The notes below the pieces were generated by a model. It did no database searches. It saw only the letters and a list, made by a program, of their open reading frames with translations, and was not told the origin of the DNA. Shown one piece after another: positions 22,484-33,415 of a DNA stretch of 64,000 nt (its first letter is position 1; every line of letters begins with the position of its first letter). This DNA is from Brachionus manjavacas (Eukaryota > Rotifera > Eurotatoria > Ploima > Brachionidae). Location of the stretch: positions 558,001 through 622,000 of the forward strand of contig JAHQIY010000028.1 of the NCBI GenBank assembly GCA_019054805.1, in the 5' to 3' direction. The translations under genes were made by a program, and so were the position numbers.

Positions 22484-22843
22484 ATGAGTTTGAAGCAAAC
22501 ACTGGAGAAATTTATCAGTTTTTACAATGATCAAAAGTTGGATGAATTGATGGAAATTTATGCAGATGATGCAGTCAATGACCAGACGGCGTTGAGGCCC
22601 ATTCACGGTAAAGAGGCCATTAGAAAAATGCTCCAAGATCAGTTCAGCCGTGTCAAAGCTCATTGCATCATACAGAACATGATCGAACAGGATAATAGTG
22701 TTGCCATGGAATGGACAGATCCCAGCGGGTTCAGAGCTTGTACTGTTTTTTATTTCAAAGAGGGAAAAATTTGGATCCAAAGAGGATACTGGGACAAGAT
22801 AACATATTGTAAATACCATCATTTAGATATTCCTAGAGAATAA
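22484..22843 (+). CDS. NTF2-like / SnoaL-type small protein
   Basis: 119-aa single-exon protein of the NTF2-like (SnoaL/ketosteroid-isomerase) cone fold. Visible marks: FISFYNDQKLDELMEIYADD, PIHGKEAIRKMLQDQF, AMEWTDPSGF, FYFKEGKIWIQRGYWDK. The GYWDK ending is common in small bacterial SnoaL-like proteins of unknown substrate. It is intronless, unlike most neighbours. Converges on a paralogue (22881-23240) with 37 bp between stops. The first 31 codons are duplicated in unit A. Substrate or role is unknown; the name rests on fold-family resemblance. Confidence 0.8.
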   Translation: MSLKQTLEKFISFYNDQKLDELMEIYADDAVNDQTALRPIHGKEAIRKMLQDQFSRVKAHCIIQNMIEQDNSVAMEWTDPSGFRACTVFYFKEGKIWIQRGYWDKITYCKYHHLDIPRE

Positions 22844-22880
22844 ATTTTATTTAATAAATTTTTCCAAATTTTTTTTTTCT

Positions 22881-23240
22881 TTAATTCAATGCAAAAGGAA
22901 TTTGATGAAGTTTAAAAAAAGACACTTTGTCCCAATAGCCACGTTGTTGGTAGATTTTTCCATTCTTGAACTCAAAAATCGAACAGCCTTGGAAATTTTT
23001 AGGGTCCCGCCATTCCATTACCGCATAGTTGTCTTGTTCTATTATTTTAACCGGCTCACAATGAGTCTTTATTTTGCTGAATTGGTCTGTAAACATTTTT
23101 CTTATCTGCTCCTTTCCAACCACTGGTTCGTTGGCTATTTGGTAATTTGTTGCATCCTCTGTATACAGATTGACCAATTCGTCGATGTTTTTTGAGTTGT
23201 AAAATTCCAAAAATTTGTCCAAAATATCTCTATTATTCAT
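22881..23240 (-). CDS. NTF2-like / SnoaL-type small protein, paralogue
   Basis: 119 aa, single exon, starts MNNRDILDKFLEFYNSKN. It aligns end to end without gaps to the 22484-22843 product: LDKFLEFYN/LEKFISFYN, GKEQIRKMFTDQFSKIKTHC/GKEAIRKMLQDQFSRVKAHC, VMEWRDP/AMEWTDP, QRGYWDK/QRGYWDK. Roughly half the residues are shared, so this is an old paralogue in inverted, tail-to-tail arrangement. It lies just outside the 4.15-kb duplication. Function unknown. Confidence 0.8.
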   Translation of the reverse strand: MNNRDILDKFLEFYNSKNIDELVNLYTEDATNYQIANEPVVGKEQIRKMFTDQFSKIKTHCEPVKIIEQDNYAVMEWRDPKNFQGCSIFEFKNGKIYQQRGYWDKVSFFKLHQIPFALN

Positions 23241-23404
23241 TTTAATTTAGAAAAATAAAAAGCCTACAGAGTTTTATTAGATATTCAGAAAAAAACGTGA
23301 CATTGCGATAAGTTAAATGTTTTATTTTAAGATTTTGTTTTTTAGATTTCTTAAAATAAATTATATAAAATGAGATTTTAAATTCAAAAATAAATTCGAT
23401 CATT

Positions 23405-23835
23405 CCAAGCCACCAGTGAACAGAGAGAGCACTTCTTCACTTATAGAGTGGCTTTGCCATGGAACGCCTTACCCCAAGAGATGGTTCAATCTGTATCCGT
23501 CAACAAATTCAAGAACAGACTAGATAAGTACAGAGGTAAGGAGAAACCTACCATGGATGAAGTCCTGAGGCTCGGTAGAATCGACACGAGGGAATGGTGA
23601 CCTAACGAATAACAATCTACAATGTGATAAAGGCACAGCTGGGGAAGTTACTTTGCTCTGAACACAGAACACGACACTCTTCTTCCTCCTCAAACATTAT
23701 TATCATCTTTTAATCAATAATATACTGACATAATGAATTTTACGGATTAAGTGTACATACCACATTTACCACAGATGGGATCCTACTGATTCCCATCTTC
23801 GCAAGTCTATTTTTATTATTATCATTTTTTAAATG
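23405..23835 (+). mobile_element. LINE 3' end (CR1/L2-like), 5'-truncated
   Basis: Frame 23412-23600 encodes the last 62 residues of a LINE reverse-transcriptase protein: REHFFTYRVALPWNALP and SVNKFKNRLDKYRG, ending at TGA 23598-23600. The HFFTxRVxxxWNxLP block is the usual C-terminal signature of CR1/L2/Jockey-like ORF2. About 230 bp of untranslated tail follows, ending in TTATTATTATC-type repeats. Everything upstream of this segment is missing. Confidence 0.75.
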
Positions 23836-26800
23836 AAGACCCATTTGGTAAAATCACTTTTGAAAGAAAATCCTGATAAATCAAAACTCTCAAAGTTCTA
23901 GACTATTAAACAAAAATATTTGATTTTTTTGTTTAGATTACTTGTCAAATTTAATTAAACACAATTAGCTAAAGTAAAATTTATCAATTGAAAATATTTT
24001 TGTACATTTAGAGCAACCCCGAGTCAAATATCTTAATTAAATATAATCAAGACTTGTTTTAAATTTGCAAGTGAGCTCATCGAAAAAAATTATAATGCCC
24101 AAATAAATCCAAAAAAAATAAAATTTTTTTATTTAATTTATTTTTTTAAATTTTTGTCTATTTTTTTGGTTGAAAAGCTATTTATTTTAAGAATTTTGCG
24201 GAAGTAAAATAAGTTCAAAAGATCAATTCTTATGTCAAAATTTTAAATTTTTTTTCAAAAATAAAATTTATTCCCACAAAATTTAAATTTAAGAGACTTA
24301 ATAAAAAAATTTTTTTTATTAAAAACCACCCTATTTGAATTTTTTTACAGAAGATTAAAATTTATCTCTCAAATATTTTTACAATACTCCAAAGTCTTTA
24401 TTTCATGCGTCATATACCTAAATTTTATTATTTACTTGCATTGTTTTATCTTCTGGTACACAAAAATAAATTATCAGATAATAACGGAAGGAATTTAATT
24501 ATAATGTAAAAGCTACTTCAATTTTCTTCCAATTCAATTAAACACGATAATACCTTGTATTTTTCAAGGAAAAAATAATCTATGAAAGATTTATCAGAGT
24601 TGTTTTGTTTATGCTGCAACTTCTAAGTTAGATTTAAATAAGAATAAGAATATTTTAATTTATTATATAAAAAAATCTAAATAATGTTATGGAAACCTAG
24701 TCTTTTTTTGCTGCAATGAATGATTAGTGGAATTAAAAAGATTAGTCATTAGCAATAAAATTTTATGATTGCATTGAACAAATTAATTGAGATTCGCAAA
24801 ACAAAGATAATTTTTATTATTAAACTCAACATTTTGGGGACTTTATTTTTTCCAAATAAGTCTAAATAAGATTTTTTTGAATTTTTAAAAGACACTTGCC
24901 ATCAAACTCGATCAATTAATTTCGACTTCTCAAATTTCGAAAATAAAAAATAAATTTAATTACTTGTGATTTTTGAATTCTATTTTATTAGAAAAATCAG
25001 CCGTGACAGATTTGAATTTTGAAAAAAATTCAACAAAGATATATTTATTTTTAATTGGCATATTTTGTTAAAAAAAACTATTTAATTTGACATTAAATAT
25101 CATGGGAAAGCCAACTTTAAAATAAAATGAAATTTAGTCTTAAGACATTTAAATGAGTACAGTTGGTAGATAAACGCTATACCTTAACTCGAAATAGCAC
25201 GAAACTTGATTAGTAAGAAAACTTCACGTAATTAGAACATATTTTAAAAGTTTTGAATATTAATGTTGATTTGGCAAAGGCTTCAAGACTTTTATAAATT
25301 ATTATAATGATAGCTTTTTGTAAGGTTAAAAAATTACGGATTATGTAACTAAATTTTGAATACAAAAATTGGTTTCAAGACCGAGTTTTGTAGAAATTTC
25401 CAAGGCCAAACAATATGGTAAATACTTATTTATGCTTTTTTATTGCTAAAAATAGAAATTAATTAATTTTAATAATTCAATTAAATTCATTAGAAACTTA
25501 ATCCTGTTTAAAGAGGAAAAAAATTAGAAAAATTTAAATGAGAAAAATGTTCAGTTCTGTGACAACATTAAAAATTAAAGCTTTCTTAATATTTCAAGTT
25601 TTGGATAAAAATTAAAAAAATTATTTATTATTGTTTGTTGCTTAAAAAAAATTATTTATCTTTGGATTTTTTTAAATTTTTAAATTATTAGTAAATAATT
25701 CAATTAAATTTATTAGTAACTTAATCCTGTTTAAAGAAGAAAAAAATTAGAAAAATTTAAATGAGAAAAATGTTCAGTTCTGTGACAACATTAAAAATTA
25801 AAGTTTACTTCAAAAGATTAAGATTTCAAATTCTGGATAAAAATTAATTTTATTTTTTTTGATTAAAAAAAATTATTTATCTTTGGATTTTTTTTAAATT
25901 TTTAAATTATTTGCAAATAATTCAATTAAATTTATTAGTAACTTAATTGTTGGACCGATTTTTAGTCCTGGGTCAAAATAACAAGCAAATAAAAATTAAA
26001 AAAAAAATTTTATTATTTTTTGTTGTTAAAAAATAGTTTATCTTTAATTTTTTTTTAAATTAGAACTCAAGTTTTATGCGGGGATGCTACAAAGGTTTTG
26101 AATTTTAATGATGCTTGATAAAGTGAAAATTTAGTTTTCTCTTGAAAGCATGGTGAATTTTGGAGTCAAAAATTCTGTAAATTGTGTCAGCTGGTGTTTT
26201 TAATGTTCACCTGAATATTAAAGTTACTTAATCATTGTTGAAAAAAGAGCATTTAAAATTTAGTAAAATTTTATTCTGTTTTAGATGAAAAAATAAATTA
26301 AATCGTTTGTAAATATTAAAAAGTTTGGGCAAATAATTATTATGTACTAAAGAATTAATCTTTCTAGTTGTTCCAAGCGAAATTGGATTAATTGAACGCT
26401 GTCAAAATATGAATTTATTAAGAAAATTTAAATTTATAATGAGAAAGAATAGACTATTTTGTTGACAGTTTGCGGGTAGTGACAGATAAGGGCGACTTGC
26501 TTGATTAAGCAGCGGAATTCTCAATTTTGACAGTGTCAAGTAGTGAAGCCGAATTTTTGTCCTAGTTGAAAAACCTGTTTGCGATGAGTAGGTGATATCT
26601 TATGTCGAAAAATTTATCTCAAAATGTTTCCAATATGACTAATTTCGGCAGAATCCTCACAAACTTTGTTTCTAGCTACAACTGCGTTTGAACATTTTTA
26701 TTTAGATTTTTTTCTTGATTGCGTCATTTTTTGACGAAATCAACAAATATTGATTTCGGTGTAAAAAAAATTAAAAATTTAAATTTTATTAAATAGCATT

Positions 26801-27565
26801 CATTTTCAAGCTCATTTTTTTTCATTACTCTTGAGATACGGCTATCTATCATCATCTGACCAATATTTGATTATTTCTAGTGGAAATTTTTTTTAGAAGA
26901 AGATTTTTTCAGGATTCTGGATTCCATTTAGAGCCATATTTTTTAATAAAATTTAAGAAAAAAATTGTTTTTTTTTAGTTTAGTAAAATCAAGAAAAAAT
27001 CCGCATTTTTCCAAGTGGCAGGAAAATAAAGATTGATTATGGATTTCGAGGCTTTGACAATAGGGATCTCTTTTCCGATTTTTTAATTTAAGAGTAGCTT
27101 AATGTTCCGTTTCCTTAACTACGATACAAAAAATTAAATTTTTGACATTGATTTGCCAGGCTCGAGTTTCATGCCAAATTGATAATTAGAGTAAATTTTT
27201 TTATCATCACTGAGTTGCATGAAACTCGGGGCTAAATTAAGACCTGGTGTATCTTAGTGATGGTTGTAGTCAAAAGTTTTACCTTTTGAAATGAAAAAAA
27301 ATAAAATTTTTAAATATTTGAATTCATAATTTTGCCATTTAATTTTGTATCAAATGCTAATTAGTCACATTAAGGCAGTATTATATTTGGACCATTTTAA
27401 TTTAATTTTAAAGTCTAAATTATCTCATTAATTTAAATTCTATGGAGACTAGAAATAAAATTATTTTCTCATAAGTAAAAAATTGCCTTCGAATCGTTTA
27501 GATTCTCATAATTAATGAAAAATGACTATTATCATTTAAAAATTTGAATTCGTTCGCTTTAAACA
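23836..27565. other. AT-rich intergenic DNA with a tandem repeat
   Basis: No gene recognised. It contains the 222-bp tandem repeat at 25471-26065 and a small hairpin at about 27160-27222 (GCTCGAGTTTCATGC against GCATGAAACTCGGGGC). The promoter of the synaptotagmin-like gene should lie near its right end. Confidence 0.6.
25471..26065. repeat. 222-bp tandem repeat, about 2.6 copies
   Basis: Unit 1 begins at 25471 (AATAATTCAATTAAATT), unit 2 at 25694 and a decayed third unit at 25916. Units 1 and 2 match closely, sharing GTTCAGTTCTGTGACAACAT and TTATCTTTGGATTT blocks. Unit 3 keeps the first about 35 bp and the last about 55 bp with unrelated sequence in the middle. No coding potential. Confidence 0.85.
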
Positions 27566-30500
27566 ATGGATTTGACAAACGAAGTACCAGACTTGTCATT
27601 TTTGGAAGATGGCGAAAGGAGCAAAATAATCGAAGTGCTCAACCGGGATCAGCAGCTTAGGCGCAAACAGGCCCAGAAATATTTGTAAATAAAAATTGGA
27701 AAAAAAACTGTCTTTAATTTATTTTATTAATTAATTTTTTAATTTTCAGAAAGTTAAAACAAGAAATTGAGCTGATCGAGTCAAAGAGCATTGATATTCC
27801 CTCGGATCACGTTCAGACTGCCACAGTGTGCGTCCGATGCAGGCAAGCATTCGGCTATTTTTTCAACAAGGGCGATTTCTGTAAGCAGTGCGGATTTAAA
27901 GTGTGCCAAAAATGCCGCGTAAATCAAGTGGGCAGCGGGTTTTTGTTCTCGAATCAGCCCGAGAACAAAATACTCTGGCTCTGCATCCTGTGCCACAAAT
28001 ACAAGTAAAAATACTAGATAACATTAATTTTATTTAAATGAAAATTCAAAGTCAATATTTGGTGCAGACCGGCGACTGGATTTATAATCCCCCTTTGCCT
28101 GATTCCTATTTGGAAAATTTTAGTCAAAGTGGTCTTGTTCTAGGTGCCAAAAATACCGAACCGGCTGTTAGAAACAAGCGGCCGAGTGTGTCATCGTCAA
28201 GCAGCTTTGTAAAATCACCCCTGAGCGGCTCTCAGCTAATCACTCTGTCTTTGTGTCCCAACAAAAAAGAGGGTTTTTTTCTATTTAATAAAAATTTATT
28301 TTGATAATTTTAAAAAAATTTAAAAAAGAGATAATTAATGAAATAGAATCGGTGAATTTTAAAAAAGCGACCCTGTCCAAGCGCTATTCCTCAATTAAAA
28401 AAGCTCGTTCGCAAAGTATACTGCATGAAAAAAAGCAGTCCACTAAGAGAAACAATTCGCATTCTCTGGAATCACAGTCCTTGGCCAAATCAAATGACCA
28501 GCTGGCATCCGTGGAAATAAATCAGGCAAATATTTTGTCGGACAGCTTGTCACCAGTGAATGGAAAAGTGGTGGATCAACAGGTTAGGGCAGCGCCGATG
28601 GCCGATGGTGACGATCTGGAATCGATCACTTCATCTGAGTTCGACACCAACAGCATTTTTATCACCGATGCTACTCGTCTTGTCAAACACCAAAATAATG
28701 AATCTAGTGACCAGGCCAAGTCTCATGAAATTTTAAAATACGCCAAAAAAAAGGACTCTTCATCGAATCACTCGAGTCTTTTGGACTTGGCTAATCGCAG
28801 TGACAAAAAAAACGCCGAGTCCCAAGCACTCAATCAACGAGACAAGTCCCACACTTCGTTGTCGGCGTTTAGGGGCACAGTTGATCAAGACAGTGAAATG
28901 AATCAGATGGATGTAAGTTTTTTTTTGTTCTGTGTAAACTCTGTTTATTCATTTGATTTTTTTTACTGAGATTGAGAATTTTTTCAGAATTTTCATTAAA
29001 AAAAGTGTAGCTCTGCCAAAATGAAAATTTTTACCTAGCTATAAATAAACAAGTCTTTTTGGTCTTGAAAAATTGATTGAAATAAAAGGCATTTTATCAG
29101 AATTTTTTACCTAGTTACATAAATGAACACTGGGTTCAGGGGCAAAGTGTAATAATTCGGTTCTCGCTAAATTGTGCAATATTTAAGGAAATTTTTATTT
29201 CTAAAATTTTATTTTTATTTGATATATAAATATTTTTTGTTTAGTTTTCTGAATTATTAAACAAAAAATCTGAAATTATGAAAATGTAAAAATGTAAAAT
29301 AATTTTCATTTTGCCGAACTAGATTTTTTTTTCAAAAATAAATTCAAAATCTAAATAAATTCAAAATTTTTCTCATAATTTTCTAATCTTCAAATTTAAA
29401 TTAATTTGTGAAGTAAGAAAAGAGGGTTTATATGCACTATCCATAAGAATCCCTGACTTGTCAATTATTTTACTTTGATCTGCCAAAATATACCAATCTT
29501 TTTACTGTAAAAAAAATAAATAAAATTTGTGAATAAAGCGTTCTTATGTTTAAACAGGCAAATTATTCAGGTAAATTTGGCGTACTTGGGGTTCATCGTT
29601 TTAACTAGCCCGGTTAAACATCCCGGAATAAAGGCTTTAACCTTATTAACCCGTCATATATACAATTAAACTAAAGATTTTAATTTATAATTTTAACTAA
29701 TAGTTCTCTAATCTTCAACATCCCCGAATCTTTAAACCAGGGCTCAGTCCCGGAGCGTAGTAATTTTATATGACAATCAATTTATTTTAATCACAGTCCT
29801 CTTTATTCTTCTTTTATTCTTTATTGTACAGAATCCATGCTTTATACTGTTTATTTACTAATTTTTTTTTTAATTTTAAATAGACTTAAATTGTCTATAT
29901 TAGAATTATTAAATTTGAAGCCGAAGAATGAAAATTTTTATAAATTTAAATAGTGTAGAAACATTCTTAAATACTCTAAAAATAAAAATTAATAATTGAT
30001 TGAAAATTTTAAATGGTAAAATAACTAAAAATTAAAAGGAAAAATTAACAAGTAAATTTATTATTTTTAGTAGTAGTAGTAGTTCTTGCTGCGACACCTA
30101 ACATGTAGATTGTCTAAGCCCATCACCGCCATTTGACCCTGTAGAGCTGTAGCAGCCGATTCCATTGAACTTATCTAAAGCCATTTTAAAATTAGCGGTT
30201 GACTTGGATTTCACCACATTTTCTGGCAACTTATTCCAATGCAGAACTACACTGTTTGAGAAAAATACATGTCTGGCATTTACTGCAGCCGGAAAATCGT
30301 TTCTAATTTAAGCTGAGAAACTTTCTCTCTGGCCTCTGATGCTTTTTCCTCTTAACGCCCCGACTTTTGTCCCTTGTTTTTTTGATTTATTCACTAGATT
30401 CTTGACCAAGCTTACCTTTTCTATTCCATGCACTAATTTGTACATTTCAATCAAGTCCCCTCTCACTCTTCTTTCACTCAGCTTTGTCAGTCCTAATTTT

Positions 30501-33198
30501 GTCAGCCTCATTTCAAACGGCATGTTTCTTACAGACAAAGGTATTTGTGTTACCCTCTCTTGCACCTTTTCCAATGCATTCACGTCCATTTTCATACTTG
30601 GATTCCAAAGCTGCACTGCGTTATCTAGCTGGGGAGGGGTGAGTTTTAAGAGAGATAATTACTTATCGATAAGATGTAGATATAGATTTATCATTTCGAT
30701 GGAATATTGATATCGATAGATAATGTAAATAATTAATATACATCGATATCATGCATCACTCATGTCAATGAGGGTTTGATAGTTTTCTGCTTCATAATTA
30801 AACAAAATTAGATAAAATTTATTTGGTGAATTAAATGATCACTTTTAGCATTCAAAAGTAATAAATAATAAACTTTCAGAAAGGTATTTTTATAGAAATA
30901 ATAATAAATTTTGGCAGGTTTTTAATTTTTACTGTGTATTAAAAATGTTAGGCCCGAAAATTTAAAGGAAGCAAGCAATCTATCAGACTCAAGCGGGTGA
31001 TTAAGCCGTAGTGACTGCTTTTTTTGTTACTTATGAAAAAACCATCACTTTTTAGGAGGCAAAAAAATAAAAAAAAAATTTATATAATTAGAGTTTAAAT
31101 TTGGATATTTAATGAAAATCAAACAGTCGATTTTTGCTAAAAATAATAAAACTATAAAAATTAAGAAAACCTTCAAGTTTAAAATAAAAAAATATTCAAA
31201 ATAGTTAATTTTTTAGGCATCTGGAGCTAAAAGAGTGACTTCCATCTAAACTTATTAAAAACTATTAAATAAAATTTTGTTTTTTCTATACCATTCTTTA
31301 AAAAAAATTAAAGCTGATAGACAATATTAAGAAACCGGTCAAAAATAGAAAAAATAATAAAAAACCAAATTTTAGTTTGAGTTTAACTAAATATATTTTA
31401 ATTGTTTCGGTAAAGTTGAGAAAAATTATGAAAAAAAAATTTTTAGTTTTTCAATTTTTAGATGGCGAAGTGGGACCAGAATACCATATTTTACGTAAAA
31501 TATGGAAATAATTATTGTAAAATTCAGTGAAAAAAAAAATTCCAAAATTTCTCGAAAAAAACCGATTTTCATGAAAAAAATATTTTTTTTGAATTTTTGA
31601 AAAAGGAAAACAAAAAAATTTGATGGAATTTTGTGATAAAAATTGACGTAAATAATCGGTAAATTTTTGTAAAAAAAGGTAAAAAATGGTAAAAATTCAA
31701 CAGAAAAGGAAAAATGGATTTTTTATAATTTCATTCAATTTTTTTTCTAAACAAATTATGAAAATTAATATTTATTTGTCAATTATTTGTTTTCCCAAAT
31801 CAGTATTTGAAAATAATAAGTACGAAAATGTAAAATTATTTTCTTAAATACAGAAATTATCGAAAATTACATTTTAATTTAATCACTTCAGAAATTCAAA
31901 GCTTAACCTGAATTTATACCTAGAGGTCTAAAAATAACTTGCCCTTTAGGTGTCAAAAAGATGTAGTTCTTTCAGACCCAGGTATTCAATGATAGAATTT
32001 TTTAAATCATTTATATTCTGAAAAAAACACTCTTGTGCTAATTTTTACTATCAAAAAAAAACATTTTTTTCTGCTACTTGAATCGTATATAATCACTTCT
32101 TTTTTTTAAATATTTTTCAGTAACACTTACTTGTACTGCAGATTATATTTAGAAAATGCTAGACAAATAATATTTATTTTAAAATTTTATTTATTTTTAT
32201 TTGAATATTAGACTTGAATCATAAAACTAAAATTAAAAAAAATTATTTTATTTAGCAGCTATTCGAAAACTTTAAAAATTCGAAAGATACCAAGCGTCCA
32301 GAAACCAAGCCCAAATTCGCTTATAAAAGAGATTTAAGCAAAGAAAATGCTATCCACAGTGTTCCGTCTAGTCCTATGCCGAATGCTAACCGATACCGCG
32401 AAGTTCCAATAGATCCTGTAGATGAATATCTTCAGTTACAACTACAACAACATGAGCAAGCTGAACCAAAGCCCGTCAATAAAATCACTAAATCAAATCA
32501 CATGTCTTTAATGCGAAAACCAAAAAATCCTTTTACCAATTTTGAACGAACAGTAAAATATTTTTTAAATAAATTTAAATAAATTTTTTTATTTCTATTT
32601 TTTTTTTATTTAGATATCAATTAAGAGCATAAATGATCATTTTAGTCATGATCCGAGTATAAAAATAAGTGGTCGAATATGCGTCAAGTTGTCTTATGAA
32701 AAAAAATCCTCTAATCTGAGTGTTAATATTCATTCATGTGACACTTTAGCGCTAATCAAAAAGGATTGTCCCAATGCGTATGTTAAAGTATATCTAAAAA
32801 GCAATGATAATGAAAAAGATAAAAATATGAAACGAAAAACTCCTGTAATCAAAAATAATCGAAGCCCAATCTTTGATGAGACCTTAAGGGTAAAGCACTT
32901 CATCTGAATTTTTTTTGTTTTCTAAAAAAAATTTTTTTAGTATACTATTTCATCAAGTGAGCTCGATAGCCACTATTTGGAGATTAGTGTTTGGCACAAG
33001 GACAAATTTGGCAGAAATAAATATCTCGGTGAAGTGACTATATGCCTTAATTCCGACATTAGTGATCGTGCTTCCAATCAATGGTATGACTTGGCAAACA
33101 ATGTAAAAATTTGATTTTTTAAATTTTGTAGTAAAGTGTATATTTTTCAGGTTTTTATTTTAATATATAGGAATACTAATTTGCCTGATAAAAGCTAA
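27566..33198 (+). CDS. Synaptotagmin-like protein (Slp): Rab-binding domain, FYVE-type finger, one C2
   Basis: Rab27-type effector expected on secretory vesicles or at the plasma membrane (SYTL1-5, fly bitesize). Eight exons in phase: 27566-27684, 27750-28004, 28052-28272, 28329-28912, 32256-32552, 32614-32889, 32941-33102, 33151-33198; about 653 aa. Residues 9-40 form Slp homology domain 1 (DLSFLEDGERSKIIEVLNRD). An eight-Cys FYVE-like finger follows (CVRC, CKQC, CQKC, CILC) and then SHD2 (LVQTGDWIYNP). The middle is a Ser-rich linker. The C-terminus is a C2 domain (GRICVKLSYEKKSSNLSVNI, NAYVKVYL, SPIFDETLRY, HKDKFGRNKYLGEV, WYDL). Several calcium-binding Asp positions are Asn or His, so binding is probably calcium-independent. 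Only one C2 is seen, whereas the family has two. If the last intron is retained the protein ends at 33114 (VKI). Intron 4 (3.3 kb) holds a LINE piece. Confidence 0.85.
30065..30618 (-). mobile_element. LINE 3' fragment (CR1/L2-like) in the Slp intron
   Basis: Minus strand encodes RT thumb/C-terminal sequence: QLWNPSMKMDVNALEKVQERV, RLTKLGLTKLSERRVRGDLIEMYKLVHG, and after a frame change FFSNSVVLHWNKLPENVV and a terminal STANFKMALDKF. It ends in a (CTA)n-type tail at 30066-30085 (plus-strand AGTAGTAGTAG), the same tail type as at 58525-58545. 5'-truncated, antisense to the host gene, at least one frameshift. Confidence 0.8.
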
Positions 33199-33357
33199 AA
33201 AATTGAATTTTTCAATAAAATAAAAATTATGTTCAATAAATTTTTTAATTGTGTTAGTTGATTCTCAACAAAAACTGAAATAAAAAAATCTTCAAAATAA
33301 AAATCTTTTAAATATTTCAAAAATTTTTTTTTCTAAAAAAAGATTAAAAAATTTTTT

Positions 33358-33415
33358 TAAGGTGTAACCTGTGATTATCACAGAATGGTGTCATGCGGTA
33401 TAATATTTATGACTT
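33358..33415 (+). pseudogene. Decayed second exon of the cysteine-rich peptide family
   Basis: After an AAG acceptor the frame reads VTCDYHRMVSCGIIFMT-stop. This resembles exon 2 of the secreted peptide gene at 45375-45517 (RCNYH, then ERMVPCGIICF), also at DNA level around TGTxATTATCACA and AATGGTGxCATG. An internal stretch (ITKWCHV region) and the later cysteines are missing, and no first exon was found upstream, so I call it a relic. Confidence 0.5.

Larger units (their letters stand above)
18431..22577. repeat. Tandem duplication, unit B (4147 bp)
   Basis: Second unit, matching 14281-18430. Left join: GATGCAGTCA (NTF2-like codons) directly followed by AATGATTGAG (DDO intron). At the right edge the NTF2-like gene continues normally (GCAGTCAATGACC). 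The parent breakpoints read TAATGATTG and GTCAATGACC, so they share AATGA, a short microhomology. Confidence 0.95.

Noticed and set aside
29560-29760. GC-richer patch in the Slp intron resembling a tRNA-derived SINE
   Set aside because: No A/B-box pair in the right spacing and no cloverleaf could be drawn.
30640-30760. Cluster of ATCGATA words like a regulatory or foldback arm
   Set aside because: Repeated words are present but no inverted partner or target duplication was found.
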